Below, in pieces: positions 7,909 through 16,658 of a stretch of 64,000 nt of DNA. A program made the translations under genes and the position numbers. The notes under the pieces were generated by a model that did not search any database, was not told the origin of the DNA, and worked only from the letters and a program-made list of their open reading frames with translations. The number at the start of each line of letters is the position of its first letter. The first letter of the stretch is position 1. Location of the stretch: assembly GCA_019635485.1 (NCBI GenBank), contig JAHBZL010000002.1, positions 124,001-188,000 on the forward strand. Reading direction: 5' to 3'. The stretch is from Piscinibacter sp. (GTDB taxonomy: Bacteria; Pseudomonadota; Gammaproteobacteria; Burkholderiales; Burkholderiaceae_C).

Positions 7909-8020
7909 AGCGAAGGGCGAGGGGCCCCGTCCACGGGGATCGACCCGCGCAATGCGGCCGGGCCGCCGACCTCTCGGCGCTTCGGATCACCACCAGACCT
8001 TCGGAGGCGGCCGCATGAAG
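7899..8020. repeat. 12-bp direct repeat bracketing extra DNA between hypD and hypE
   Basis: GGCCGCATGAAG is present at 7899-7910, containing the hypD stop, and again at 8009-8020, containing the hypE start. The 98 bases between have no recognisable coding content; they hold a CCCCGTCCACGGGG palindrome at 7925-7938. The left copy would itself form an ATGA overlap starting M-K, exactly the first two residues of HypE. This mirrors the arrangement at hypB/hypF and suggests the same kind of junction-duplicating insertion, or a tandem duplication of the junction. The two inserted segments are not obviously alike in sequence, apart from a G-rich stem followed by GATCG. Confidence 0.55.
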
Positions 8021-9067
8021 AAGGACTACGTCCGGCCGCTGGACCTCAAACACGGCCGCGTCGACATGAACCACGGCGCGGGTGGCCGCGCCTCGGCCCA
8101 GCTGGTGGAGGAGTTGTTCGCGCGCGCGTTCGACAACGAGTGGCTCCGCCAGGGCGACGACGGCGCGCTGCTGCCGGCGCCACCCGCCGGGCACCGGCTG
8201 GTGATGGCCACCGACGCCCACGTGATCTCGCCGCTGTTCTTTCCCGGCGGCGACATCGGCGCGCTGGCCGTGCACGGCACGGTCAACGATGTCGCGATGC
8301 TCGGCGCAACGCCGCTGTACCTGAGCGCGAGCTTCGTGCTCGAGGAGGGCTTCCCGCTCGCCGACCTGAAGCGCATCGTCGAATCGATGGCGGCGGCCGC
8401 GCGCGCCGCGGGGGTGCCGATCGTCACCGGCGACACCAAGGTCGTCGAGCAGGGCAAGGGCGATGGCGTGTTCATCTCCACCACCGGCCTGGGCAGCCTG
8501 CCGCCGGGCCGCGCGATCGGCGGCGCACGCGCCCGGCCCGGCGATGCGGTGCTGATCTCCGGCACGATCGGTGACCACGGCGTCGCGGTGCTCTCGAAGC
8601 GCGAGTCGCTCGAGTTCGAGACCACGATCGAGTCCGACAGCGCCGCGCTGCACACGCTGGTGGCGCGGCTGCTGGCCGCCGTGCCCGAGGGCAGCGTGCG
8701 CACGCTGCGCGACCCGACGCGCGGCGGCCTGGCGACGACACTGAACGAGATCGCCCGCCAGTCCGGCGTCGGCATGCTGCTGGACGAGGCCGCGATCCCG
8801 ATCCGCCCGCAGGTCGCGGCGGCCTGCGAGCTGCTCGGACTGGACCCGCTGTACATCGCCAACGAAGGCAAGTGCCTCGTGATCTGCGACCCATCCGTCG
8901 CCGACGGCGCGCTCGACGCGCTGCGCGCGCACCCGCTTGGCCGCGACGCCGCGCGCATCGGCAGCGTCAGCGCCGACCCGCACCGCTTCGTGCAGATGGC
9001 CACGGCCTTCGGCGGCCGGCGCGTGGTCGACTGGCTCAGCGGGGAGCCGTTGCCGCGCATCTGCTGA
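8015..9067 (+). CDS. hypE: HypE, cyanide ligand synthesis
   Basis: ATP-dependent dehydratase that turns a carbamoylated C-terminal Cys into thiocyanate and passes cyanide to HypD-bound iron. The 350-residue protein ends PRIC; this terminal Cys is the modified residue. N-terminal MNHGAGGRASAQL and the GTVNDVAMLGATPLYLS and VTGDTKVVEQGKGDG blocks are typical of the PurM/AIR-synthase fold. I chose ATG 8015 because CGGAGGCGG lies just upstream and it begins the conserved part; an in-frame start at 7952 would add an unrelated extension. The stop shares one base with the next start. Confidence 0.95.
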   Translation: MKKDYVRPLDLKHGRVDMNHGAGGRASAQLVEELFARAFDNEWLRQGDDGALLPAPPAGHRLVMATDAHVISPLFFPGGDIGALAVHGTVNDVAMLGATPLYLSASFVLEEGFPLADLKRIVESMAAAARAAGVPIVTGDTKVVEQGKGDGVFISTTGLGSLPPGRAIGGARARPGDAVLISGTIGDHGVAVLSKRESLEFETTIESDSAALHTLVARLLAAVPEGSVRTLRDPTRGGLATTLNEIARQSGVGMLLDEAAIPIRPQVAAACELLGLDPLYIANEGKCLVICDPSVADGALDALRAHPLGRDAARIGSVSADPHRFVQMATAFGGRRVVDWLSGEPLPRIC

Positions 9068-9594
9068 TGGCGCGCGAGATCTACCGCAAGACCGCGGCGG
9101 GCCACGCCGAAGTGCGGCAGCGGGGGCTCGGACTGGACGCGCGCACGCGCGGCCTGCTGATCCTGGCCAACGGCGAGCTGAGCACCGAGCAGCTGGCGCA
9201 GCGGGTCGGCTTCGATCCGGCCGGTGCGATCGCCATGCTGGTCGCGGCCGGGCTGCTCGAAGTCTTGCCGGCGCCGCCGCGGCCCCGCGTGGCACCGGTG
9301 GCGGCACCGGTTCCTCCGGCCGCAACGCCCGTGACGCCCGCACCGGCAGCGGCCGCCGTGTCGGCCGCGACGTTGCTGGTACCGTCCGACCTGCCGGCCG
9401 CGCGCACGCGGGCCGTCACGGTGCTCGCGCCGCACTACGGGCCCGATGCGCTGCGCATGGCCGAATCGCTGCGCTCGGCGGTCACGCCGCCGGAGTTCGG
9501 GCGCGCGCTGGCGGAGCTGCGCGCGACGCTGGCGGTGCACCTGGGCAAGCGGCTCGCCGAACAGCTGGCGACGCAGATCGCGCACGGGCCATGA
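9067..9594 (+). CDS. Uncharacterised winged-helix-like protein inserted in the hyp operon
   Basis: Not a recognised Hyp or Hox protein. The 175-residue product has three parts: an N-terminal domain of about 65 residues (YRKTAAGHAEV, then LDARTRGLLILANGELSTEQLAQR and a short hydrophobic end) resembling a compact winged-helix domain seen in many Burkholderiales regulators; an Ala/Pro linker at about 70-105; and a helical C-terminal domain (LPAARTRAVTVLAPHYGPDAL through LGKRLAEQLATQIA). No signal peptide or membrane span. It begins on the last base of hypE and overlaps hypX by four bases, so it is made as part of the maturation operon. Function unknown; a regulator or adaptor for hydrogenase maturation is only a guess. 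Confidence 0.8.
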   Translation: MAREIYRKTAAGHAEVRQRGLGLDARTRGLLILANGELSTEQLAQRVGFDPAGAIAMLVAAGLLEVLPAPPRPRVAPVAAPVPPAATPVTPAPAAAAVSAATLLVPSDLPAARTRAVTVLAPHYGPDALRMAESLRSAVTPPEFGRALAELRATLAVHLGKRLAEQLATQIAHGP

Positions 9595-11297
9595 AACTGC
9601 TGCTGCTCGCCCACGCCTTCAACGGCCTGACGCAGCGCCTGTTCGTCGCGCTGCGCGAGGCGGGGCACGACGTCACGGTGGAACTCGACATCGCCGACGC
9701 GGTGACGGAGGAAGCCGTCGCGCTGGCCGACCCGGACCTCGTGATCGCGCCGTTCCTGAAGCGGCGCATTCCCGAATCGGTCTGGTCGGTGCGGCCCTGC
9801 CTGGTCGTGCATCCCGGCCCGCCGGGCGACCGTGGACCGGCCGCGCTGGACTGGGCCGTGCTGGAGGACTGCCGCGATTGGGGCGTCACCGTGCTGCAGG
9901 CCACCGGCGACTACGACGCCGGCCCGGTGTGGGCCTGGCGCGCACTGCGCCTGCGCCCGGACGCGACCAAGGCCGGCAGCTACCGGCAGGAAGTGACACG
10001 CGCCGCCGTCGAGGCGGTACTCGAGGCCCTCGAGCGTTTCGCGCGCGGCGAGGCGCTGCCGGCGCCGGAAGCGACCGGCCACGGTTGGCGCGGGCCGGTG
10101 CCGCCCGAGACACGCGCGATCGACTGGCGGCGCGACGACAGCGCGTCCGTGCTGCGCCGGATCCGCAGCGCGGACGGCCACCCGGGCATCGCCGACACGC
10201 TGTTCGGACGCGACTGTCGGCTGCACGATGCCCACCCGGCGACAGCGGCCGCGCTGGCCGCGGCGCCGGCCGGCGCGCCGGGCGAGATCGTCGCGCGGCG
10301 TGGCCCGGCGCTGCTGCGCCGCACGGTCGACGGCGGCGTCTGGATCGGCCATGTGCGCCTCGGTCCGCTCAAGCTCGCCGCGACCCGGGCCTTTGCCGCC
10401 GAGGCGGCGGCGCTGCCCGAGCTCGCGGTGCCGCTGCAGCGCGACCCGCTCGAATGGGACGAGTTGCACTACGCCGAGTCGGGACCCGACGGCGCCCGTG
10501 TCGGCTGGCTGCGCTTCGACTTCCACAACGGCGCGATGTCCACGCGCCAGTGCGAGCGCCTGCGCGACGCGCTGCGCTTCGCGCGCGGGCGCGACACGCA
10601 GGTGCTGGTGCTGCAAGGCGGCAGCGACTTCTTCTGCAACGGCATCCACCTGCACGACATCGAGGCGAGTGCGGACGCGCCCGGCGACAGCGCGGCCGAC
10701 GCCTCGTGGCGCAACATCCAGGCCATGGACGATGCCGTGCTGGAGCTGCTGACGCTGACCGACCGCCTGACCGTCGCGCAGCTGTCCGGCAACGCCGGCG
10801 CCGGCGGCTGCTTCCTCGCCTTCGCGACGGACCTGGTCTGGGCCCATGCCGGCGTGGTGCTGAACCCGCACTACAAGAACATGGGCAACCTGTACGGCTC
10901 GGAGTACTGGACCTACACGCTGCCGCGCCGCGCCGGTGCCGCGGGCGCGGCGGTGCTGCAGCGGCGGCTGCCGATGGGCGCGCGCGAGGCGGCCGCGCTC
11001 GGCCTGGTCGATAGCGTGTGGGGCGTGGACGCCCCGTCGCTGGCACAGCGCGCCGAGCACGAGGCCCTCGCGCTGGCCGCGGCGCACAATCGGGCCGAGC
11101 GCATCGTGGCCAAGCAGCGCGCGCGTGCCGAGGACGAGGCGCGGCGCCCGCTGGCCGCCTACCGCGACGACGAACTGCAGCAGATGCACCGCAACTTCTA
11201 CGGCTTCGACCCGAGCTACCACGTGGCACGGCACCACTTCGTGACCCGCAAGCCGCACGCCTGGACGCCGCGCCACCTGGCCGTGCACCGGACCTGA
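9591..11297 (+). CDS. hypX: HypX/HoxX, CO ligand synthesis for hydrogenase under air
   Basis: Produces the CO ligand of the hydrogenase active site from a formyl group (formyl-tetrahydrofolate via formyl-CoA) under oxic conditions. The 568-residue protein has two domains: an N-terminal formyltransferase-like half with the folate motif HPGPPGDRGPAALDWA near residues 63-78, and a C-terminal crotonase-like half with QGGSDFFCNGIHLHDIE and GNAGAGGCFLAFATDLVWA, followed by LNPHYKNMGNLYGSEYW. Length and domain order match HypX. It overlaps the preceding gene by four bases. HypX is typical of aerobic hydrogen oxidisers. Confidence 0.95.
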   Translation: MKLLLLAHAFNGLTQRLFVALREAGHDVTVELDIADAVTEEAVALADPDLVIAPFLKRRIPESVWSVRPCLVVHPGPPGDRGPAALDWAVLEDCRDWGVTVLQATGDYDAGPVWAWRALRLRPDATKAGSYRQEVTRAAVEAVLEALERFARGEALPAPEATGHGWRGPVPPETRAIDWRRDDSASVLRRIRSADGHPGIADTLFGRDCRLHDAHPATAAALAAAPAGAPGEIVARRGPALLRRTVDGGVWIGHVRLGPLKLAATRAFAAEAAALPELAVPLQRDPLEWDELHYAESGPDGARVGWLRFDFHNGAMSTRQCERLRDALRFARGRDTQVLVLQGGSDFFCNGIHLHDIEASADAPGDSAADASWRNIQAMDDAVLELLTLTDRLTVAQLSGNAGAGGCFLAFATDLVWAHAGVVLNPHYKNMGNLYGSEYWTYTLPRRAGAAGAAVLQRRLPMGAREAAALGLVDSVWGVDAPSLAQRAEHEALALAAAHNRAERIVAKQRARAEDEARRPLAAYRDDELQQMHRNFYGFDPSYHVARHHFVTRKPHAWTPRHLAVHRT

Positions 11298-11343
11298 TGC
11301 GACACCGCCCGCCCGCCGCCCGCGCGTGCCCGGAGCAGCCGGC

Positions 11344-12786
11344 ATGACGCCCACCGTGCTGCTGGTCGACGACGAGCCGCGCTCGCTGGACGCGATGCGG
11401 CGCACGCTCGACGAGGACTTCGCGATCCTGACCGCGACCGACACCGACACGGCGCGCGGCCTGCTGGAGCGCCAGGAGGTCGACGTGATCCTGTGCGACC
11501 AGCGCATGCCCGGCCAGACCGGCGTGGAGTTCCTGCGCGAGGTCCGCGAGCGCTGGCCGGACACGGTGCGCATCGTGATCTCCGGCTACACCGACAGCGA
11601 GGACATCATCGCCGGCATCAACGAGGCCGGCATCTGGCAGTACATCCTCAAGCCATGGGTGCCGGACCACCTGCTGCTGACGGTGCGCGGCGCGGCCGAG
11701 GCGCGCACGCTGCAGCACGGGCTCGCGCGGCTCGACCTCGAACTGCGCGGCGGCGCGCGCACGCTGCGCGCGAAGAGCCAGTCGCGCCTGGCGGAGGTGC
11801 GCGCGAGCTTCGACTTCGAGCGCATCGTGCGCGCCCCCGGCAGCCCGCTGGACGCGCTGTGTGCCGCCGCCGCCCGCGTCGCGCGCCACGACCTCTCGGT
11901 GCTGCTGCTGGGCGAATCGGGCACCGGCAAGGAGCTGCTCGCCCGGGCGATCCACTACGCGAGCCCGCGCCTGGCGGGCCCGTTCGTGGTGGAGAACTGC
12001 GCCGCGATCCCCGACACGCTGCTCGAAAGCGAGCTGTTCGGCCACAAGCGCGGCGCCTTCACCGGGGCGGTGGACGACCATGTCGGCCTGTTCCAGCGGG
12101 CGCACGGCGGCACCGTCTTCCTGGACGAGATCGGCGAAACGTCGCCCGCCTTCCAGGTGCGCCTGCTGCGCGTGCTGCAGGAGGGTGAGTTGCGCCCGGT
12201 GGGCTCGACACGACCGGTGCCGGTGGACGTGCGCGTGATCTCCGCGACGCACCGCGACCTGGAGGCCGACGTGCGCGCCGGCCGCTTCCGCGAGGACCTC
12301 TACTACCGCCTCGCCGGCGTCACGCTCGCGGTGCCGCCGCTGCGCGAGCGCCCCGGCGACATCGTGCCGATCGCCGAGCGGATCCTCGCGGACGTGGCCG
12401 CGGAGCTGGGCCTGCCGGCGGCCCGCTTCGACGCCGACGCGCGGGCCGTGCTGATCGGCTACCCCTGGCCGGGCAACGTGCGTGAGCTGCGCAACGAGAT
12501 CGCGCGTGCGCTGGCGCTCGGCGACGGCCCGCAGCTGGCAGCGCACGCCTTTTCGCGCAAGCTGCTGGCCGGCCAGGCCGGCACCGCGCTGCCTGAAGCC
12601 GGTTCGCCCGCGCTGCCGGCCACCGGCACGCTGGCCGAGCGGCTCGACGCGATCGAGGCGATGGTGCTGCGCGAGACGCTGCTGCGGCACCGCTGGAACA
12701 AGACCCGCGCGGCGCAGGAACTGGGCCTCTCGCGCGTCGGCCTGCGCGCCAAGCTGCAACGATTCGGGCTGGAGGACAAGGCATGA
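11344..12786 (+). CDS. hoxA: HoxA, NtrC-type activator of hydrogenase genes
   Basis: Sigma-54-dependent response regulator that switches on hydrogenase genes. The 480-residue protein has a receiver domain (acidic D9, D10; phosphoacceptor D52 in LCDQRMPG; conserved Lys in LKPW), a AAA+ domain with Walker A GESGTGKE, the sigma-54 contact loop GAFTGA and Walker B TVFLDEIGE, and a C-terminal Fis-type HTH ending LSRVGLRAKLQRFGL. In C. necator the unphosphorylated form is the active one. ATG at 11344 follows GGAGCAGCC. It overlaps hoxB by four bases, putting activator, sensor and kinase in one transcript. Confidence 0.96.
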   Translation: MTPTVLLVDDEPRSLDAMRRTLDEDFAILTATDTDTARGLLERQEVDVILCDQRMPGQTGVEFLREVRERWPDTVRIVISGYTDSEDIIAGINEAGIWQYILKPWVPDHLLLTVRGAAEARTLQHGLARLDLELRGGARTLRAKSQSRLAEVRASFDFERIVRAPGSPLDALCAAAARVARHDLSVLLLGESGTGKELLARAIHYASPRLAGPFVVENCAAIPDTLLESELFGHKRGAFTGAVDDHVGLFQRAHGGTVFLDEIGETSPAFQVRLLRVLQEGELRPVGSTRPVPVDVRVISATHRDLEADVRAGRFREDLYYRLAGVTLAVPPLRERPGDIVPIAERILADVAAELGLPAARFDADARAVLIGYPWPGNVRELRNEIARALALGDGPQLAAHAFSRKLLAGQAGTALPEAGSPALPATGTLAERLDAIEAMVLRETLLRHRWNKTRAAQELGLSRVGLRAKLQRFGLEDKA

Positions 12787-13778
12787 ACGTCCTGTGGCTG
12801 CAATCCGGCGGCTGCGGCGGCTGCAGCATGTCGCTGCTGTGCGCCGACACGGCCGACTTTCCGGGCCTGCTGAAGGCCGGCGGCATCGAGCTGCTGTGGC
12901 ATCCGTCGCTGTCGCTCGCGAGCGGCGCCGAACTGATCGCGCTGCTCGAGGATTGCCGTGACGGCCGCCGCCCGCTCGACATGCTGTGCGTCGAGGGTGC
13001 GCTGCTGCGCGGGCCGAACGGCAGCGGGCGTTTCCACCTGCTGGCCGGCACCGGCGTGCCGATGGTCGACTGGGTGCGCGCCCTGGCGCAGGTGGCCACG
13101 CATGTGGTCGCGGTCGGCTCCTGCGCGGCCTGGGGCGGCATCAGCGCGACCGGCGCCAACCCCACCGAGGCCTGCGGCCTGCAGTACGAGGACGACCGCC
13201 CGGGCGGCCTGCTCGGGGCGAGCTTTGTCGCCCGCGGCGGCCTGCCGGTGGTGAACGTCGCCGGCTGCCCGACCCATCCCGGCTGGGTGATCGACACGCT
13301 GATGGCGCTGGCCGCCGGCCTCTTCACACGCGCCGACCTCGACCCGCTGAACCGGCCGCGTTCGTACGCCGACCAGCTGGTGCACCACGGCTGCACGCGC
13401 AACGAGTACTACGAGTTCAAGGCGAGCGCCGAGAAGCCGTCCGACCTCGGCTGCATGATGGAGCACCTGGGCTGCAAGGGAACGCAGGCGCATGCCGACT
13501 GCAACACGCGGCTGTGGAACGGCGAAGGCTCGTGCACACGCGGCGGCTATGCCTGCATCTCCTGCACCGAGCCGGGTTTCCAGGATCCGGGGCACCCGTA
13601 CCACCAGACGCCCAAGCTGGCCGGCATCCCGATCGGCCTGCCGACCGACATGCCGAAGGCCTGGTTCGTCGCCCTGGCCTCGCTGTCCAAGAGCGCGACG
13701 CCCAAGCGCGTGAAGAGCAATGCGACGGCGGACCATGTCGTCGTCGCGCCGGCCGTGCGCAGGACGCGGCTGAAGTAG
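12783..13778 (+). CDS. hoxB: Regulatory (H2-sensing) hydrogenase small subunit HoxB
   Basis: Fe-S subunit of the cytoplasmic H2 sensor. The 331-residue protein starts almost directly at the proximal cluster motif SGGCGGC (Cys11 and Cys14), so there is no Tat signal, which separates it from the exported energy-conserving HoxK type. Further cluster ligands are seen in VGSCAAWGG, NVAGCPTHP, and the C-terminal series HHGCTRNEYYEF, LGCMMEHLGCKG, DCNTRLWNGEGSC and GGYACISCTEPGF. The C-terminal tail after about residue 300 is short and basic. hoxC follows 12 bases later. Confidence 0.95.
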   Translation: MNVLWLQSGGCGGCSMSLLCADTADFPGLLKAGGIELLWHPSLSLASGAELIALLEDCRDGRRPLDMLCVEGALLRGPNGSGRFHLLAGTGVPMVDWVRALAQVATHVVAVGSCAAWGGISATGANPTEACGLQYEDDRPGGLLGASFVARGGLPVVNVAGCPTHPGWVIDTLMALAAGLFTRADLDPLNRPRSYADQLVHHGCTRNEYYEFKASAEKPSDLGCMMEHLGCKGTQAHADCNTRLWNGEGSCTRGGYACISCTEPGFQDPGHPYHQTPKLAGIPIGLPTDMPKAWFVALASLSKSATPKRVKSNATADHVVVAPAVRRTRLK

Positions 13779-13790
13779 GCGCCATCGCCC

Positions 13791-15245
13791 ATGACGCGCC
13801 TGGTGGTCGGCCCGTTCAACCGCGTCGAGGGGGACCTCGAGGTGCGCCTCGAGGTCGCCGACGGCCGCGTCGCCGAAGCGCGCGTCAACGCGCCGATGTA
13901 CCGCGGCTTCGAGCAGATGCTCGCGGGGCGCGCGCCGCACGATGCGCTGGTGATCGTGCCGCGCATCTGCGGCATCTGCTCGGTGTCGCAGTCGGTCGCC
14001 GCGGCGCGCGCGCTCGCCGACGCGGCCGGCACCGAGGTGACACCCAACGGCGTGCACACGCTGAACCTGATGCTGGCGTGCGAGAACCTCGCGGACCACC
14101 TGTCGCACTTCTATCTCTTCTTCATGCCCGACTTCACGCGCCCGGCCTACGCCGGCCGGCCGTGGTTCGCCGAGGCGACGCGCCGCTTCGCGGCGCTGGC
14201 CGGCGAGCACGCGCGCGCGGCGATCGCGGCGCGCCAGCGCTGGTTCGAGATCATGGGCACGCTGGGCGGCAAGTGGCCCCACACCGGCAGCGTGCAGCCC
14301 GGCGGCAGCGCGCGCGCCGTCGAGGCGGCCGAGCGCATCCGGCTGCTGGCCAAGGTGCGCGAGATGCGCGCCTTCCTGGAGGCGACCACCTTCGCGGCCC
14401 CGCTCGAGGAGGTCGCCGCGCTCTCGAGCGAGGCCGAGCTGCAGCGCTGGCATGCCGCCGGCCCCGAGCGCGGGGACCTGCGCCTGTTCCTCACCATCGC
14501 GGCCGACACCGCGCTCGAGTCGCTCGGCCGCGGCCCGGGGCGTACGCTGAGCTACGGCGCCTACCGGCAGCCGGACGGATCGCATCGCCTCGCGCCCGGC
14601 GTATGGGACGCCGCCGCGCAGACGCTGCGCGGCGCCGACCCCGGCGCGATCACGGAGGACACGACCTACGCCTGGCTGGCCGGCGACGCGCCGCTGCATC
14701 CGCGGGCCGGCCACACCGAGCCGCTGGCCGACAAGCCGGGCGGCTACACCTGGAACAAGGCGCCGCGGCTCGCGGGGGCGGTGGTGGAGACCGGCGCGAT
14801 CGCCCGCCAGCTCGCCGACGGCCAGCCGTTGCTGCGCGCCGCCGTGGTGCGCAGCGGCGCCAACGTGGCCACGCGCGTGCTCGCGCGGCTGGTCGAGGTG
14901 GCGCGGGTGCTGCCGATGATGGAGCAGTGGCTGGCCGCGCTGGTGCCGCGCGAGCCCTTCTTCGCGCCGGACCGGCTGCCCGCCGACGGCGCCGGCGTCG
15001 GCCTGACCGAGGCGGCGCGCGGGGCGCTCGGCCACTGGGTGCAGCTGCGCCACGGGCGCATCGCGAACTACCAGATCGTCGCGCCGACCAGCTGGAACTT
15101 CTCGCCGCGCGACGCCGCCGGCACGCCCGGCGCGCTGGAGGCCGCGCTGGTCGGCGCGCCGGTCGGGCCGGGCGAGGCGACGCCGGTCGCCGTGCAGCAC
15201 GTCGTGCGCTCGTTCGACCCGTGCATGGTCTGCACGGTGCATTGA
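13791..15245 (+). CDS. hoxC: Regulatory hydrogenase large subunit HoxC
   Basis: Active-site subunit of the H2 sensor. The 484-residue protein carries both nickel motifs: RICGIC (Cys60, Cys63) and DPCMVCTVH at the end (Cys478, Cys481). It stops exactly at the final His, so there is no cleavable C-terminal peptide and no maturation protease is needed, a hallmark of regulatory hydrogenases. Ile62 and Phe110 are present at the positions reported in the C. necator sensor to narrow the gas channel and give O2 insensitivity. It lies between hoxB and hoxJ. Confidence 0.96.
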   Translation: MTRLVVGPFNRVEGDLEVRLEVADGRVAEARVNAPMYRGFEQMLAGRAPHDALVIVPRICGICSVSQSVAAARALADAAGTEVTPNGVHTLNLMLACENLADHLSHFYLFFMPDFTRPAYAGRPWFAEATRRFAALAGEHARAAIAARQRWFEIMGTLGGKWPHTGSVQPGGSARAVEAAERIRLLAKVREMRAFLEATTFAAPLEEVAALSSEAELQRWHAAGPERGDLRLFLTIAADTALESLGRGPGRTLSYGAYRQPDGSHRLAPGVWDAAAQTLRGADPGAITEDTTYAWLAGDAPLHPRAGHTEPLADKPGGYTWNKAPRLAGAVVETGAIARQLADGQPLLRAAVVRSGANVATRVLARLVEVARVLPMMEQWLAALVPREPFFAPDRLPADGAGVGLTEAARGALGHWVQLRHGRIANYQIVAPTSWNFSPRDAAGTPGALEAALVGAPVGPGEATPVAVQHVVRSFDPCMVCTVH

Positions 15246-15260
15246 CCGGGCGGTCCCGAG

Positions 15261-16610
15261 ATGTCGCGCCACCCCGACCGGCCCGCCAGCCGCGAGACGC
15301 TCGAGGCGCTGAGCCGCATCGACGGCGTCGACGACTCGGCGTGGCTGGACGTGATCCAGAAGATGGACGAGGTGTACTCGCAGCTGGTGCAGGACGAGAT
15401 CGCGCTGGAAGAAAAGAACAGCCAGCTCGAACAGAGCCAGCAGTTCATCTTCAGCCTGCTCAGCGCGATGAGCGACGTGCTGGTCGCCTGCGACGAGGCC
15501 GGCCGGATCGAGGAGACCAATGCCGCGCTGTGCGAGCTGGTCGGGCGCCACGAGGCGGCGCTGCGTGGCGTGCCGCTGGCGGACCTGCTGGCCGACGCGG
15601 CGGCCGCGGACCGCCTGCGGCACACGCTGACCACGATGGAGCGCGGCGGCAGCACGATCGAGATCGACCTGCGCGACGCGGCCGGGGAACCCGTGCCGGT
15701 GGACCTGAACGTCACGCCGCGCCTGAATGCCGCGGGGCAGCGCGTCGGGCACGTCTTCGTCGGGCGCCCGCTGGGCGAACTCAAGCGCGCCTACCAGGAG
15801 CTGCGCGAGGCGCACGAGGCCCTCAAGCGCACGCAGCAGCAGCTGCTGCACTCCGAGAAGATGGCCTCGCTCGGGCGGCTGGTGGCGGGCGTCGCGCACG
15901 AGCTGAACAACCCGATCAGCTTCGTGCTCGGCAACGTGCACGCGCTGCAGCGCTACAGCACGCGGCTGCGCGAGTACCTCGCGGCGCTGCATGCCGGCGC
16001 CTCGGGCGACGAGCAGGCGCGGCTGCGCGCGAAGCTGCGCATCGACCACCTGCTCGCCGACCTGCCCTCGCTGATCGAGGGCACGCTGGAAGGTGCGCAG
16101 CGCACTGCCGACATCGTGCAGGGCCTGAAGCGCTTCTCGGCGATGGACCGCGAGGAGCGCAGTGCGGTCGACCTGAACGGCGTGATCGAGCGCGCCATCC
16201 ACTGGGTGCGCAAGGGCACCGCCCCGTCCTTCGTCGTGCACTGGTCGCCGGGACCGCCGTGCCTCGTCACCGGCAGCGCGGGACAGCTGCTGCAGGTGCT
16301 GATGAACCTGGTGCAGAACGCCTACGACGCCGCTGCCGCGCAGCCGGCGCCGGCGCTGTGGATCACGCTGCAGCGCGACGCCGGCACGGTGCGCCTGCGC
16401 CTGCGCGACAACGGCCCGGGCATCGCGAGCGAGCACCTGTCGCGCCTATTCGATCCGTTCTTCACGACCAAGCCGGTCGGCAAGGGCACCGGGCTCGGCC
16501 TGTCGATCAGCTACGGCATCGTCGAGCAGCACGGCGGGCGGCTGACCGCCGGCAACCCTCCGGAAGGCGGCGCCGAGTTCGTGCTCGAGTTGCCCTGCGC
16601 CGGGGCCTGA
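15261..16610 (+). CDS. hoxJ: HoxJ, PAS histidine kinase of the H2 sensor
   Basis: Kinase that reads the redox state of HoxBC and phosphorylates (inactivates) HoxA when H2 is absent. The 449-residue cytoplasmic protein has an N-terminal coiled coil (about 40-62), a PAS domain (about 62-170, LSAMSDVLVACDEAGRIEE), a second coiled coil (172-198), the phosphorylated His213 in GVAHELNNPIS, and a catalytic domain with an N box NLVQNAYDA and an intact glycine box GKGTGLGLS near residue 407. All catalytic motifs look functional. It is the last gene of the hydrogenase cluster; a convergent gene starts 48 bases on. Confidence 0.93.
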   Translation: MSRHPDRPASRETLEALSRIDGVDDSAWLDVIQKMDEVYSQLVQDEIALEEKNSQLEQSQQFIFSLLSAMSDVLVACDEAGRIEETNAALCELVGRHEAALRGVPLADLLADAAAADRLRHTLTTMERGGSTIEIDLRDAAGEPVPVDLNVTPRLNAAGQRVGHVFVGRPLGELKRAYQELREAHEALKRTQQQLLHSEKMASLGRLVAGVAHELNNPISFVLGNVHALQRYSTRLREYLAALHAGASGDEQARLRAKLRIDHLLADLPSLIEGTLEGAQRTADIVQGLKRFSAMDREERSAVDLNGVIERAIHWVRKGTAPSFVVHWSPGPPCLVTGSAGQLLQVLMNLVQNAYDAAAAQPAPALWITLQRDAGTVRLRLRDNGPGIASEHLSRLFDPFFTTKPVGKGTGLGLSISYGIVEQHGGRLTAGNPPEGGAEFVLELPCAGA

Positions 16611-16658
16611 GCGAACCCGACCCGTTCCCTCCGGCCTCGGATGGCGCGCGGGGGCTGG

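Noticed and set aside
12459-16436. A 1325-residue minus-strand open frame across hoxA-hoxJ, and a 1939-residue one across 58150-63969
   Set aside because: Both run antisense to, or out of frame with, clearly conserved genes, contain low-complexity Arg/Ala/Gly sequence and arise from 70% GC DNA that lacks stop codons.
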